NCBI GenBank assembly: GCA_944325235.1
Contig: CALUZE010000001.1
Location: forward strand, 1-42,163
Length of the DNA stretch: 42,163 nucleotides
Source of the DNA: an uncultured Elusimicrobiales bacterium
GTDB lineage: Bacteria > Elusimicrobiota > Elusimicrobia > Elusimicrobiales > Elusimicrobiaceae
Reading direction: 5' to 3'
Position 1 is the first letter of the stretch. The number at the start of each line of letters is the position of its first letter. The notes under the pieces were generated by a model. That model did no database searches. It saw nothing but the letters and a program-made list of their open reading frames with translations, and was not told the origin of the DNA. This document shows positions 7,047 through 14,039 of this stretch, in pieces. Both the position numbers and the translations under genes were made by a program.

Positions 7047-8351
7047 TTAAAATTTCCCGCCGAACACAAAACCAATCTGATTGCTCCCGTCCTGCAAGTT
7101 ATGGGTATAGTTGACCCCGAACGGAAACGGAAAGCGCCACAGTTTGTAGGAAAGCGTTGCCCCGGCCCCGCTGTGGGGGCGGTAGCGTCCGCCCGTGTGG
7201 ACGTAGGCAATTTCGTAAAACGGCGCGGCCGACAAAAGGCCCGTTTCGTTGCGGAGCAAATAGTAGATAAATGAAACGGTTCCTCCCGCCCCGCGCGTGC
7301 CGCGCAAGCGGCGGTCGTAGCGGCCGATGCCGCTTAATAAATCGGTGGAAAAAACTTCTTCGCTGAACGGGGAATTAAACGCGTCCTGCGCGCGCAGTTC
7401 CGCCACCAGCATATGGCGGTTTTTCAGTTCCAGCACCCACGTCCCTTCTACCCCCAATTTGGAAATATGATAATCGCTGCCGCTAAAGCGCCCGCCCGCC
7501 GTGTAAAAAAGGTTGGCCACATAGCCTTGGCGGGCGTGCGGCAGGTTTTGCAGGCTTTTTTTCTTGTCCGTCAGCCCGTAGCCAGATAACGCCCCCATAT
7601 TGGCGCCTTTTCTCCGGTCGTCCGTTACGCGCAGGCCGAGGGTGATTTGGTTGTGGTTCCCGCCGTCAAAGCGGTCTTGCCCGTACGTGTAGCGCACATA
7701 TTCCGGGCGGATAAACGCCCGCACCGTGCGCGAAAGACGGCGCATATACGTAAGGGTGAGTTTCTCCTGTCGGGTATGCACCTGGTCCAACAGGCTGGAG
7801 GCGTATTCGTCTTCGTCATCGGTAGTGGAAAACACGCCAAACGTATTGCTCCAGCCGTTTCGGTAGAAGCGTTGGTCCACGCTCAGTTTAGTGTAGTTAA
7901 GCGACCAAAAATCGTTGCCCAGGCTTACGCCCGCCATCGTGCTGATGCCGTCCGAACTGCCGCCCACAAAAAAGAAGGAACTTTCCCCTTGCTTAAACAA
8001 ATTTCCCGCCGCCAGCGAAAGGGCCGCCGCGCTTTTTTTGCCGCCAGCCGCAAACGCCAGCGGAAAAATGTAATAGCCGTCCTGCGCATCAATAAAAATA
8101 TCGGTTTTGCCCTCTTGCGTGCAGGTGGAAAAATCCAGCTTTTTAAATACGCGCAAGTCGTGCAAATCGTCTTGCGCCTGTTCGTAGCGGTCAGGAGTGA
8201 ACACGTCGCCGGGTTTTAATAAAAAACGTTTTTGCAGGGTGGCCGGGCTCATCCGCGTGGCGGTGGCGTGCACCTGGCCGACGGTTTGCGTTTGTGCAGC
8301 GGAACACACGGCCCAGCCGAAACAGCATAGCAGCAAAAGGGCTTTTTTCAT
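7047..8351 (-). CDS. small Omp85-family outer-membrane protein, one POTRA plus barrel
   Basis: 434-residue outer-membrane protein. The signal peptide is about residues 1-19 (LLLCCFGWAVCSAAQ). Residues about 20-95 look like one POTRA domain: MSPATLQKRFLLKPGD, then the YEQAQDDLHDLRVFKKLDF helix-strand typical of POTRA repeats, then a strand leading to IDAQDGYYIFP. Residues about 100-434 are alternating beta-strands of an Omp85-like barrel ending in a C-terminal Phe (GFVFGGKF), the usual Bam recognition signal. BamA has five POTRAs and about 800 residues, so this is not the main BamA. It could be a reduced TamA-like or surface-antigen (D15) protein. No SD: a TATAAT on the minus strand ends seven bases before the ATG. 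Confidence 0.78.
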   Translation of the reverse strand: MKKALLLLCCFGWAVCSAAQTQTVGQVHATATRMSPATLQKRFLLKPGDVFTPDRYEQAQDDLHDLRVFKKLDFSTCTQEGKTDIFIDAQDGYYIFPLAFAAGGKKSAAALSLAAGNLFKQGESSFFFVGGSSDGISTMAGVSLGNDFWSLNYTKLSVDQRFYRNGWSNTFGVFSTTDDEDEYASSLLDQVHTRQEKLTLTYMRRLSRTVRAFIRPEYVRYTYGQDRFDGGNHNQITLGLRVTDDRRKGANMGALSGYGLTDKKKSLQNLPHARQGYVANLFYTAGGRFSGSDYHISKLGVEGTWVLELKNRHMLVAELRAQDAFNSPFSEEVFSTDLLSGIGRYDRRLRGTRGAGGTVSFIYYLLRNETGLLSAAPFYEIAYVHTGGRYRPHSGAGATLSYKLWRFPFPFGVNYTHNLQDGSNQIGFVFGGKF

Positions 8352-8358
8352 ACCCTAA

Positions 8359-8364
8359 ATTATA
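8359..8364 (-). promoter_or_regulatory. -10 of the Omp85-like gene, leaderless geometry
   Basis: Consensus TATAAT on the minus strand with seven bases (TTAGGGT) to the ATG and no SD. Confidence 0.65.
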
Positions 8365-8404
8365 ACTTTTTGACTGATGCCCCCGACGGGAAGTTTTGCA
8401 TTAG

Positions 8405-8432
8405 TTGGCGGCGGGCGCGGTTTTGTTATAAT
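8405..8432 (+). promoter_or_regulatory. promoter of the dCMP deaminase gene
   Basis: TTGGCG at 8405-8410, 16-bp spacer, extended -10 TGT-TATAAT with the hexamer at 8427-8432. The transcript would have a leader of about 47 bases containing the hairpin CCGGGC-ACA-GCCCGG near 8454-8470 just before the SD GGAGGG. Confidence 0.75.
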
Positions 8433-8485
8433 ATAAAAAACTTTTAGCGGGCGCCGGGCACAGCCCGGGGCCGGACGGAGGGCGT

Positions 8486-8974
8486 ATGGCAAGACGCGAC
8501 AAAACAAATTATTACCTGGACTTGGCGGATGTCGTTTCCCAGCGGGGCACTTGTCTGCGCCGCCGCTACGGCGCCGTGATTGTAAAGAACGACGAAGTGA
8601 TTTCCACCGGCTATGTGGGGGCTCCGCGCGGACGCAAAAATTGCAGCGATTTGGGCTATTGCATCCGCCAGCAGTTAAACATTCCCCGCGGCGAGCGCTA
8701 CGAATTGTGCCGCAGCGTACATGCCGAAGCCAACGCCATCATCAGCGCTCCGCGCGACAAAATGCTGGGCGCCACGCTGTATTTGTCCGGGCGGGAAGTG
8801 TCCACCAACGAGTACATCCAAAATTCCAACAGCTGTTCCATGTGCAAACGGATGATTATCAATGCCGGCATTAAAAACGTCATTGTGCGCGACACGCACG
8901 ACACCTACCGCGAAATTAACGTGCAGGATTGGATTGATAACGACGAATCGCTGATAGGCCAGCGCGGCTATTGA
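8486..8974 (+). CDS. deoxycytidylate (dCMP) deaminase, ComEB-like
   Basis: Cytosolic zinc enzyme that deaminates dCMP to dUMP for dTTP synthesis. 162 residues, normal for the family. The zinc/catalytic motif HAEANAI gives His79 and catalytic Glu81; the Cys pair is SCSMC (Cys117 and Cys120), with Ser in place of the usual Pro before the first Cys. The N-terminal CLRRRYGAVIVKND strand and the GAPRG loop are typical. The start is set by the SD GGAGGG. It is a single-gene unit with its own promoter and terminator. Bacterial ComEB proteins of this type are often labelled late-competence proteins, but the enzymatic role is the safe reading. Confidence 0.93.
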   Translation: MARRDKTNYYLDLADVVSQRGTCLRRRYGAVIVKNDEVISTGYVGAPRGRKNCSDLGYCIRQQLNIPRGERYELCRSVHAEANAIISAPRDKMLGATLYLSGREVSTNEYIQNSNSCSMCKRMIINAGIKNVIVRDTHDTYREINVQDWIDNDESLIGQRGY

Positions 8975-8997
8975 CGGCGGCCCGGCAGAAGCATTTT

Positions 8998-9032
8998 CAA
9001 AACGCCCCGCTTATAAGAGCGGGGCGTTTTTA
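8998..9032 (+). terminator. terminator of the dCMP deaminase gene
   Basis: AAAACGCCCCGC, a short loop (TTATAAGA), then GCGGGGCGTTTTT. Confidence 0.92.
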
Positions 9033-9043
9033 AAAAAGGGCAA

Positions 9044-9069
9044 AAAAATCCCGCCTTGCGGCGGGTATT
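9044..9069 (-). terminator. terminator downstream of tRNA-Asp
   Basis: Read on the minus strand: CCCGCC-GCAA-GGCGGG followed by ATTTTTTT, ten bases after the encoded CCA. The GCAA tetraloop closes a six-pair GC stem. Confidence 0.88.
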
Positions 9070-9077
9070 TTTTCAAA

Positions 9078-9155
9078 TGGCGGAGTCGACGAGATTCGAA
9101 CTCGCGGTCTCTGCCTTGACAGGGCAGCGTGTTAACCAGGCTACACCACGACTCC
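9078..9155 (-). tRNA. tRNA-Asp (anticodon GUC)
   Basis: Acceptor stem GGAGUCG / CGACUCC with discriminator G, D-arm, anticodon arm CUGCC-CUGUCAA-GGCAG with anticodon GUC, and T-arm with UUCGAAU. CCA is encoded at 9078-9080. It has its own promoter at 9177-9206 and terminator. Confidence 0.97.
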
Positions 9156-9176
9156 ATTGTTTCTTGCTACAGATAT

Positions 9177-9206
9177 ATTTTAGCTTAATTTCTAGCACCG
9201 CGTCAA
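9177..9206 (-). promoter_or_regulatory. promoter of tRNA-Asp
   Basis: TTGACG (9201-9206), 18-bp spacer, TAAAAT (9177-9182) on the minus strand, about 21 bases upstream of the mature 5' end and downstream of murB. Confidence 0.75.
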
Positions 9207-9239
9207 TAAATTTTAAACGGTGCGTTTTGTATAGGGGAA

Positions 9240-10139
9240 TTAATCAAAATTCCCCCACAAAATTTGTTCCAATTCCAATTCCACCCCGTGTTTTTCTTTC
9301 ACTTTTTGGCGCACTTGGTCCATCAGGGTTTTGATGTCCTGCGGCGTGGCGTGGTTGAAATTGATGATAAACCCGGCGTGCTTTTCCGACACTTTGGCCC
9401 CGCCCACGGACAGGCCGCGCAGGCCGGTGTCGTCAATCAGGCGGGAAGCATAGTCGTTTGCCGGGCGTTTGAACACGCTGCCCGCGGAGGGATAATCCAG
9501 CGGCTGTTTTTCCATCCGTTTGTGCAGCACGGTGTTGCGGGTTTCAATCAGTTGGGCAAAGTTGCCTTTTTGCAGTTTAAACCCGGCCGACAGGATAATC
9601 AAATCCTGTATGCCCTCTACTTTGCGGTAGGCGTGTTTGACGTCTTCTTTTAACAGCGTGGCCGGGCGGCCCTCGCGGTCAATGACGTCAAAATATTCCA
9701 AGCAGTCAAACGTTTCCTGGCCGAACGCGCCCGCGTTCATATATACGGCCCCGCCAATGCTGCCGGGAATGCCGGACAGTTTTTCCATCCCCGCCAGGCC
9801 CGCCTCGCAGGCGAGCTCGCAGGCTTTGTCCAGCGCGGCGCCCGCTTCGGCCTTGACGTGTTCCCCGTCCACGCTCACGTGGTTCATTCGTTTGGTGGAG
9901 CACGTAATCCCGCCGATGCCTTTGCCGCTTACCAGGATGTTGGAGCCAAAGCCGATGATACGCAGCGGAATGTTTTGCGTTTGCGCCAGTTTCAGCACAA
10001 AGCTCCATTCCTCCCGCGTTTGCGGGTACACGTACACCTCGGCCTTGCCGCCGGTGCGGTACGTGGTGTGCCGCGCCATCGGTTCGTCCAACAGGCAGTT
10101 TTCGCCAAAGAAATTTTTGAGTTCTGCTTTGTAATCCAT
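9240..10139 (-). CDS. murB: UDP-N-acetylenolpyruvoylglucosamine reductase
   Basis: FAD- and NADPH-dependent cytosolic enzyme that makes UDP-MurNAc for peptidoglycan. 299 residues fits the short type II MurB. The FAD-binding motifs are RIIGFGSNILV (residues 60-70) and SGIPGSIGGAVYMNAGAFGQE (about 122-141). The proton-donor serine is Ser221 in YPSAGSVFKRP, followed by GGAKVSEKHAGFIIN. It starts 17 bases after the stop of the upstream outer-membrane barrel gene on the same strand and has only a weak SD, so the two are probably co-transcribed. An envelope gene coupled to an outer-membrane protein gene is not the usual murB context (normally the dcw cluster). Confidence 0.97.
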   Translation of the reverse strand: MDYKAELKNFFGENCLLDEPMARHTTYRTGGKAEVYVYPQTREEWSFVLKLAQTQNIPLRIIGFGSNILVSGKGIGGITCSTKRMNHVSVDGEHVKAEAGAALDKACELACEAGLAGMEKLSGIPGSIGGAVYMNAGAFGQETFDCLEYFDVIDREGRPATLLKEDVKHAYRKVEGIQDLIILSAGFKLQKGNFAQLIETRNTVLHKRMEKQPLDYPSAGSVFKRPANDYASRLIDDTGLRGLSVGGAKVSEKHAGFIINFNHATPQDIKTLMDQVRQKVKEKHGVELELEQILWGNFD

Positions 10140-10156
10140 ACCGTTACCGGACGTTG

Positions 10157-10855
10157 CTAAAAATTAAGCCCTAACCCGCCCTGCAGCGCGTGGCTGGAGG
10201 AAGTTTTGGTGTAGGCCGCAAACATATATACAAACGGGAACGGTTTTACGTTCACGCCGGCGGTGTAGCGCACGTCCCCGTCCGAGGTGGAGCGGGAAGG
10301 CAAAACGTCTTTCGTTTTCAGTTCGCCGTAGTCGTATCCGACGCCCACGTACGGGGTTAAAAAGAGCACGTTCATAGAAGCCACGGCCGACAGGGAGTAG
10401 TGGTCCGTGGTGTACCAATCGGTGGAGCCGCGGTCGTAAAACCCGCCCAACGAAACGTGAATCGTGTCCAACAGGCCGAAATTGTATTTTAAGCCGCCGC
10501 CCAACGATTTAAAACCGTTCATATCGGTTCCGCGCACGACGACACCCAAATCCAGCACCGGGATTTTGGTTTCCGCTGTGATAAAACCCGTGTAGAGGTA
10601 ATCGTCCGAAGTGATGTTGTTGTTGGAGGACGGTTTAATGGCGCTAAGGGTGGCGCCGATGTCAAACCCGGGGAAAGAGGTGCCTTTCCCGGTGTGGAAA
10701 TCCGCCACGCCGATTAACGCGTTGATGTCTTTGTTATAGGCAGACAGGTCCGAAGTCGCACGGTAATGCGCGCGGAAATCGTCTGCGATGTTAGCGGCGG
10801 AAGCAACTCCCGCCAGGCAGCATAAGCTGAGCACTGCGGCAAAGATTTTTTTCAT
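10157..10855 (-). CDS. outer-membrane beta-barrel protein of unknown function
   Basis: 232 residues from the ATG at 10855, chosen because the SD GGAG lies six bases upstream and the protein then opens with a clean signal peptide (KKIFAAVLSLCCLAGVASA, about residues 2-20). An in-frame upstream extension to 11116 lacks both. The mature part alternates short hydrophobic strands and glycine-rich turns (GGGLKYNFGLLDTIHVSLGGFYDRG, PYVGVGYDYGEL) and ends in GGLGLNF, with the terminal Phe typical of barrels inserted by the Bam machinery. About eight to ten strands fit in the length. It is the first gene of a likely two-gene operon with murB. I cannot assign a ligand or family. Confidence 0.83.
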   Translation of the reverse strand: MKKIFAAVLSLCCLAGVASAANIADDFRAHYRATSDLSAYNKDINALIGVADFHTGKGTSFPGFDIGATLSAIKPSSNNNITSDDYLYTGFITAETKIPVLDLGVVVRGTDMNGFKSLGGGLKYNFGLLDTIHVSLGGFYDRGSTDWYTTDHYSLSAVASMNVLFLTPYVGVGYDYGELKTKDVLPSRSTSDGDVRYTAGVNVKPFPFVYMFAAYTKTSSSHALQGGLGLNF

Positions 10856-10883
10856 AGGTCTCCGTTGCGAAATCGCAAGATAT

Positions 10884-10889
10884 ATAATA
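10884..10889 (-). promoter_or_regulatory. possible -10 of the barrel-murB operon
   Basis: TATTAT in an AT-rich block on the minus strand about 28 bases before the ATG at 10855. No convincing -35. Confidence 0.35.
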
Positions 10890-10965
10890 TCATAAAAAAA
10901 GACGGGGGGATACGTAATCCGCCCGTTGGGGGAACTGATTTTATTTGGGCCGTATAGGAGAATGT

Positions 10966-12510
10966 ATGGTAAGTGAACTAGCTGGAACGTTAACAACACA
11001 AAAAATGGATACGGAAAAACTGAAAAACGAATTTTTCCACCCTTCTGCCGCGCCCGTGCCGGTGAAATTCGGCACTTCCGGGCACCGGGGCACGCTGGGG
11101 GCCGGGTTTTGCGCATTGCACGCCCGTGCGATTGCCCAAGCGGTGGCCCGTCTGCATAAAGAACAAAATTTAACGGGGCCCGTTTTGGTGGGGGGCGATA
11201 CGCGCCTGATGTCGGCTGAAACGGCGCGTTTGTGTGCCGAAGTGCTGGCCGGGAACGGCCTGACGGTTATCTTGCCCGATATGCCGCTGCCTACGCCGGT
11301 GTTCTCTTTTGAAATTCTAAACGGCCGCGCGTGCGCGTCGTTAAACGGCACCGCCAGCCACAACCCGCCCCAGGATATGGGTTTAAAATACAACCCCTCC
11401 ACCGGCGGCCCGGCGGACGCGGCCCTTACCGCGCAAATTGAAAAATACGCCAACGAATATATGGCCCACCCGGACCAAATTCAATCCATCCCGCTGGACG
11501 AAGCCCGCAAACAGGGGCTGGTCCGCACGGGCGATTTGGTAACTCCGTACGTAACGGCCTTGGCCAAATTTATTGATTTCAAGGCCATTGCCGCCTCACC
11601 CAAAAAATTTGCCGTGCACCCCTTGGGCGGCAGCAGCTTGGCTTTTTACCGGGCGATTAAAGAAAAATACGGCCTGAAAAATATGGATATCGTCAGCACG
11701 GTGCAGGACCCGACGTTTTATTTTATTCCCATAGACCACGACGGGAAAATCCGCATGGATCCGTCTTCCCAATATCCGATGTCGCCGCTTATTAAACTGG
11801 TGCAGGACGGCACGTACGATTTTGCCGGCGCCAGCGACCCGGACGCGGACCGCTTCGGCTGCGCCACCAAACAGGGGGGGCTTATTTCGCCCAACCACGC
11901 CTTGTGCGTGATGGCGGATTATTTGTACCGCCACCACAAAGTGCGCGACGCCTACGCCATCGGCCGCACGCTGGGCACGACCGCCCTGCTGGACCGCATT
12001 GCCGCCGCCTACAAACTGCGCTTGGACGAAGTAAACGTGGGCTTTAAATATTTTGTGGAAGGCATTATCAAACGCAAATACGTTTTGGCGGGCGAAGAAA
12101 GCGCCGGGATGTCCGTCAGCGGTTGGACCACGGAAAAGGACGGTATTTTTGCCGTGTGCCTGCTGATGGAAATTATGGCGGTGGAAGGCGATATCGCCGC
12201 GCTGTACGACCGCCTGACCAAGCTCTACGGCACCCCGTACTACACGCGCGTAGACGTGCCCACCGACGAAGAAACCAAAAAGCGCATTAAATCGCTCAAG
12301 GCGGAGAATTTTGAAAACCTCCACCAGGTGGCGGGGGAAAAAGTCACCCGCGTGCGCGATACGGACGGCATAAAAGTCTATCTGCAAAGTTCGTGGTTTT
12401 TGGTGCGTCCTTCCGGCACGGAAAATATCTTAAAAATCTATGCCGAAACGTTCATCGGCCCCAAACACTTGGAAACGCTGATTGAACAAGCCCAGCGGTT
12501 GCTGGCCTAA
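10966..12510 (+). CDS. pgm: alpha-D-phosphoglucomutase, E. coli Pgm type
   Basis: Interconverts glucose-1-phosphate and glucose-6-phosphate in the cytosol, linking glycolysis to glycogen and sugar-nucleotide synthesis. 514 residues from the ATG at 10966, chosen for the SD TAGGAG eight bases upstream. The phosphoserine loop is TASHNPP with Ser131, followed by KYNPSTGGPAD as in E. coli Pgm. The Mg2+ loop is SDPDADRFG (Asp291, 293, 295), the sugar loop GEESAGMS and the phosphate-binding loop RPSGTEN near the C-terminus. A second, different phosphohexomutase lies at 37847. The gene stands alone between a divergent barrel-murB operon and a terminator. Confidence 0.93.
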   Translation: MVSELAGTLTTQKMDTEKLKNEFFHPSAAPVPVKFGTSGHRGTLGAGFCALHARAIAQAVARLHKEQNLTGPVLVGGDTRLMSAETARLCAEVLAGNGLTVILPDMPLPTPVFSFEILNGRACASLNGTASHNPPQDMGLKYNPSTGGPADAALTAQIEKYANEYMAHPDQIQSIPLDEARKQGLVRTGDLVTPYVTALAKFIDFKAIAASPKKFAVHPLGGSSLAFYRAIKEKYGLKNMDIVSTVQDPTFYFIPIDHDGKIRMDPSSQYPMSPLIKLVQDGTYDFAGASDPDADRFGCATKQGGLISPNHALCVMADYLYRHHKVRDAYAIGRTLGTTALLDRIAAAYKLRLDEVNVGFKYFVEGIIKRKYVLAGEESAGMSVSGWTTEKDGIFAVCLLMEIMAVEGDIAALYDRLTKLYGTPYYTRVDVPTDEETKKRIKSLKAENFENLHQVAGEKVTRVRDTDGIKVYLQSSWFLVRPSGTENILKIYAETFIGPKHLETLIEQAQRLLA

Positions 12511-12527
12511 GGAACAGACGTTTTTGC

Positions 12528-12558
12528 AAAAAGGCGGGGAATATACCCCGCCTTTTTG
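12528..12558 (+). terminator. terminator of pgm
   Basis: AAAAAGGCGGGG-AATATA-CCCCGCCTTTTTG, a perfect stem with a T run. Confidence 0.93.
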
Positions 12559-12611
12559 TTGTATGCGGTCGGTGCAGCCGCTTTCCCCGAACTTGCCGGA
12601 AACAGAAATGA

Positions 12612-12617
12612 TAAAAT
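12612..12617 (+). promoter_or_regulatory. -10 of crcB, leaderless geometry
   Basis: TAAAAT ends eight bases before the crcB ATG; no SD and no convincing -35 at the usual spacing (TTGCCG lies at 14 or fewer). Confidence 0.45.
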
Positions 12618-12625
12618 ATACATAT

Positions 12626-12988
12626 ATGATGAATTTTATTTATGTGGGATTGGGCGGTTTTGTGGGGGCGGCGCTGCGCTACGGCGTAAGCGCGGGCACG
12701 GCGCTGCTGATGTGGCGCGGCCATTGGGCTACGCTGGCCGTGAATGTGCTGGGCAGTTTGGCCATTGGCTTTTTGGCCCCGTATTTTGAAAATCCCTCCC
12801 ACCCGGCGCGGCTGTTTTTGGTGGTGGGCGTGCTGGGCGGATTTACCACGTTTTCCTCGTTTTCGCTGGATACGCTTTCGCTGTACCACAACCGGGAATT
12901 TTTCCTGGCGGCGTGCAATGTGCTGCTAAACGTAATGGTTTGTTTGGCGGCCGTGTGGGCCGGGTTTCGGCTGAACCACGCTTTGTAA
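12626..12988 (+). CDS. crcB: fluoride channel CrcB/Fluc
   Basis: Small inner-membrane channel that exports fluoride; works as an antiparallel dimer. 120 residues, normal length, with four hydrophobic segments. The family signature GGFVGAALRYG is at residues 10-20, the conserved VNVLGSLAIGF segment lies in the second helix, and GGFTTFSSFS is the fluoride-lining Thr/Ser/Phe motif in the third. Two ATG codons lie in tandem and the first is taken. No SD is visible and a -10-like TAAAAT ends eight bases upstream, so the mRNA may be leaderless. I see no crcB-type fluoride riboswitch in the short upstream region, where one often occurs. Confidence 0.95.
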   Translation: MMNFIYVGLGGFVGAALRYGVSAGTALLMWRGHWATLAVNVLGSLAIGFLAPYFENPSHPARLFLVVGVLGGFTTFSSFSLDTLSLYHNREFFLAACNVLLNVMVCLAAVWAGFRLNHAL

Positions 12989-13001
12989 TTAAAGAATACA
13001 T

Positions 13002-13034
13002 AAAAACCCCGCTTCTGATGAAGCGGGGTTTTTT
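13002..13034. terminator. bidirectional terminator between crcB and the GGDEF regulator
   Basis: AAAAACCCCGCTT-CTGATG-AAGCGGGGTTTTTT, shared by the two converging genes. Confidence 0.93.
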
Positions 13035-13049
13035 GTCGGTACAAAAGAA

Positions 13050-13979
13050 TCAGGCGCGGCGGTCCATCACGTAAAAACTGCCGTTTTCGTGCTTTTTGGC
13101 CAGGCATTTAAGTTCACTGCCGATGTTGCTGACCATCGCAAACGACGTCAGCGGCCGCTTGGTGTTGTGCACAATGCCAATGCCGATAGACAGAAAGTGG
13201 AATTTTTCCAGCTCTCCTTTGCGGTTGGTGGACACCATATATCCGTTTTGGCGGTCTTCTTCATTATAAAAGGAAGGGGCCACGGCGTCGGTTTTAGAGG
13301 CGATTTCCCGCGCAATGGGTTCGGCTTTGTCAAACGAGCAGACAACGATAAAATCATCCCCGCCGATATGCCCTACAAAGGCGGACGGGTCCTGTTCCGC
13401 GGCGCGGACGATGATGTCCGCCTCGGTCTTCAGCACGCGGTCCCCCGCTTCAAAGCCGTATTTGTCGTTAAAAGATTTAAAATTGTTCAAATCGCAATAC
13501 AGCACCGCAAACGGGCGCCCGCCCGCAATTTCCGCCTCCACCCGCGCCTGGATAGACGGGTTGCCCGGCAGGCGGGTAAGGGGGTTGCAGTCCATTTTTT
13601 GTTTGTTGCGTTTTAAAAGCAATTTTACGCGCGCGACGATTTCGTCCTCGTCGGCGGGTTTGGTTAAATAGTCGTCAATATCCAGCCCCAGGCCTTCCAG
13701 CTTGGTGGATTTGTCCGTCACGGCGGTAAAAATGATGATGGGCGTATGTAAATAGCCGGTGCGGCTGCGCACTTCCCGCACGACTTCAAACCCGGTCTTT
13801 TTGGGCATTTCGTAGTCTAAAATCAACAAGTCGGGGTTTTCTTTGTAGGTTTTTTCAATGGCTTCCTGCCCGTCTTCGGCTTCTATCACGGTAAAGCCGG
13901 CATTGGTCAGAATTTCGGATACTAAAAAACGAATGGCGTGGGAATCGTCGGCCAGTAAAATCTTTGCATTGTGTTCCAT
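13050..13979 (-). CDS. response regulator with C-terminal GGDEF-type domain, degenerate GGDDF
   Basis: Cytosolic two-component regulator of about 309 residues. The N-terminal REC domain (about residues 3-122) has acidic Asp11/Asp12, phospho-acceptor Asp55 in LILDYEMP, the Thr in IFTA and Lys107 in LTKPAD. The C-terminal domain has GGDEF-fold features (YCDLNNFKSFND, then GD...L), but the signature is GGDDF (about 206-210): the second acidic residue is Asp instead of Glu, and the H of YGH is Phe. Activity as diguanylate cyclase is therefore uncertain. No cognate kinase lies next to it. Among in-frame ATGs, 13979 is preferred because a TTTAAT -10 with a 17-bp-spaced TTGCGC -35 ends six bases upstream, leaderless. 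Confidence 0.87.
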   Translation of the reverse strand: MEHNAKILLADDSHAIRFLVSEILTNAGFTVIEAEDGQEAIEKTYKENPDLLILDYEMPKKTGFEVVREVRSRTGYLHTPIIIFTAVTDKSTKLEGLGLDIDDYLTKPADEDEIVARVKLLLKRNKQKMDCNPLTRLPGNPSIQARVEAEIAGGRPFAVLYCDLNNFKSFNDKYGFEAGDRVLKTEADIIVRAAEQDPSAFVGHIGGDDFIVVCSFDKAEPIAREIASKTDAVAPSFYNEEDRQNGYMVSTNRKGELEKFHFLSIGIGIVHNTKRPLTSFAMVSNIGSELKCLAKKHENGSFYVMDRRA

Positions 13980-13985
13980 AAGCAT

Positions 13986-14014
13986 ATTAAAATAAATTTG
14001 CATTTCCCGCGCAA
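13986..14014 (-). promoter_or_regulatory. promoter of the REC-GGDDF gene, leaderless geometry
   Basis: Minus strand TTGCGC (14009-14014), 17-bp spacer, TTTAAT (13986-13991), six bases to the ATG. Its -35 abuts that of the divergent antiporter promoter, so the two may compete. Confidence 0.6.
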
Positions 14015-14033
14015 GAGCCCTATTTCGTATAAT
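14004..14033 (+). promoter_or_regulatory. promoter of the antiporter gene, leaderless geometry
   Basis: TTCCCG (14004-14009), 18-bp spacer, consensus TATAAT (14028-14033), six bases (TTAACT) to the ATG at 14040. Confidence 0.65.
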
Positions 14034-14039
14034 TTAACT

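Noticed and set aside
13979..14003. Longer N-terminus for the REC-GGDDF protein
   Set aside because: The extra codons cover the -10 hexamer and add no REC-domain residues.
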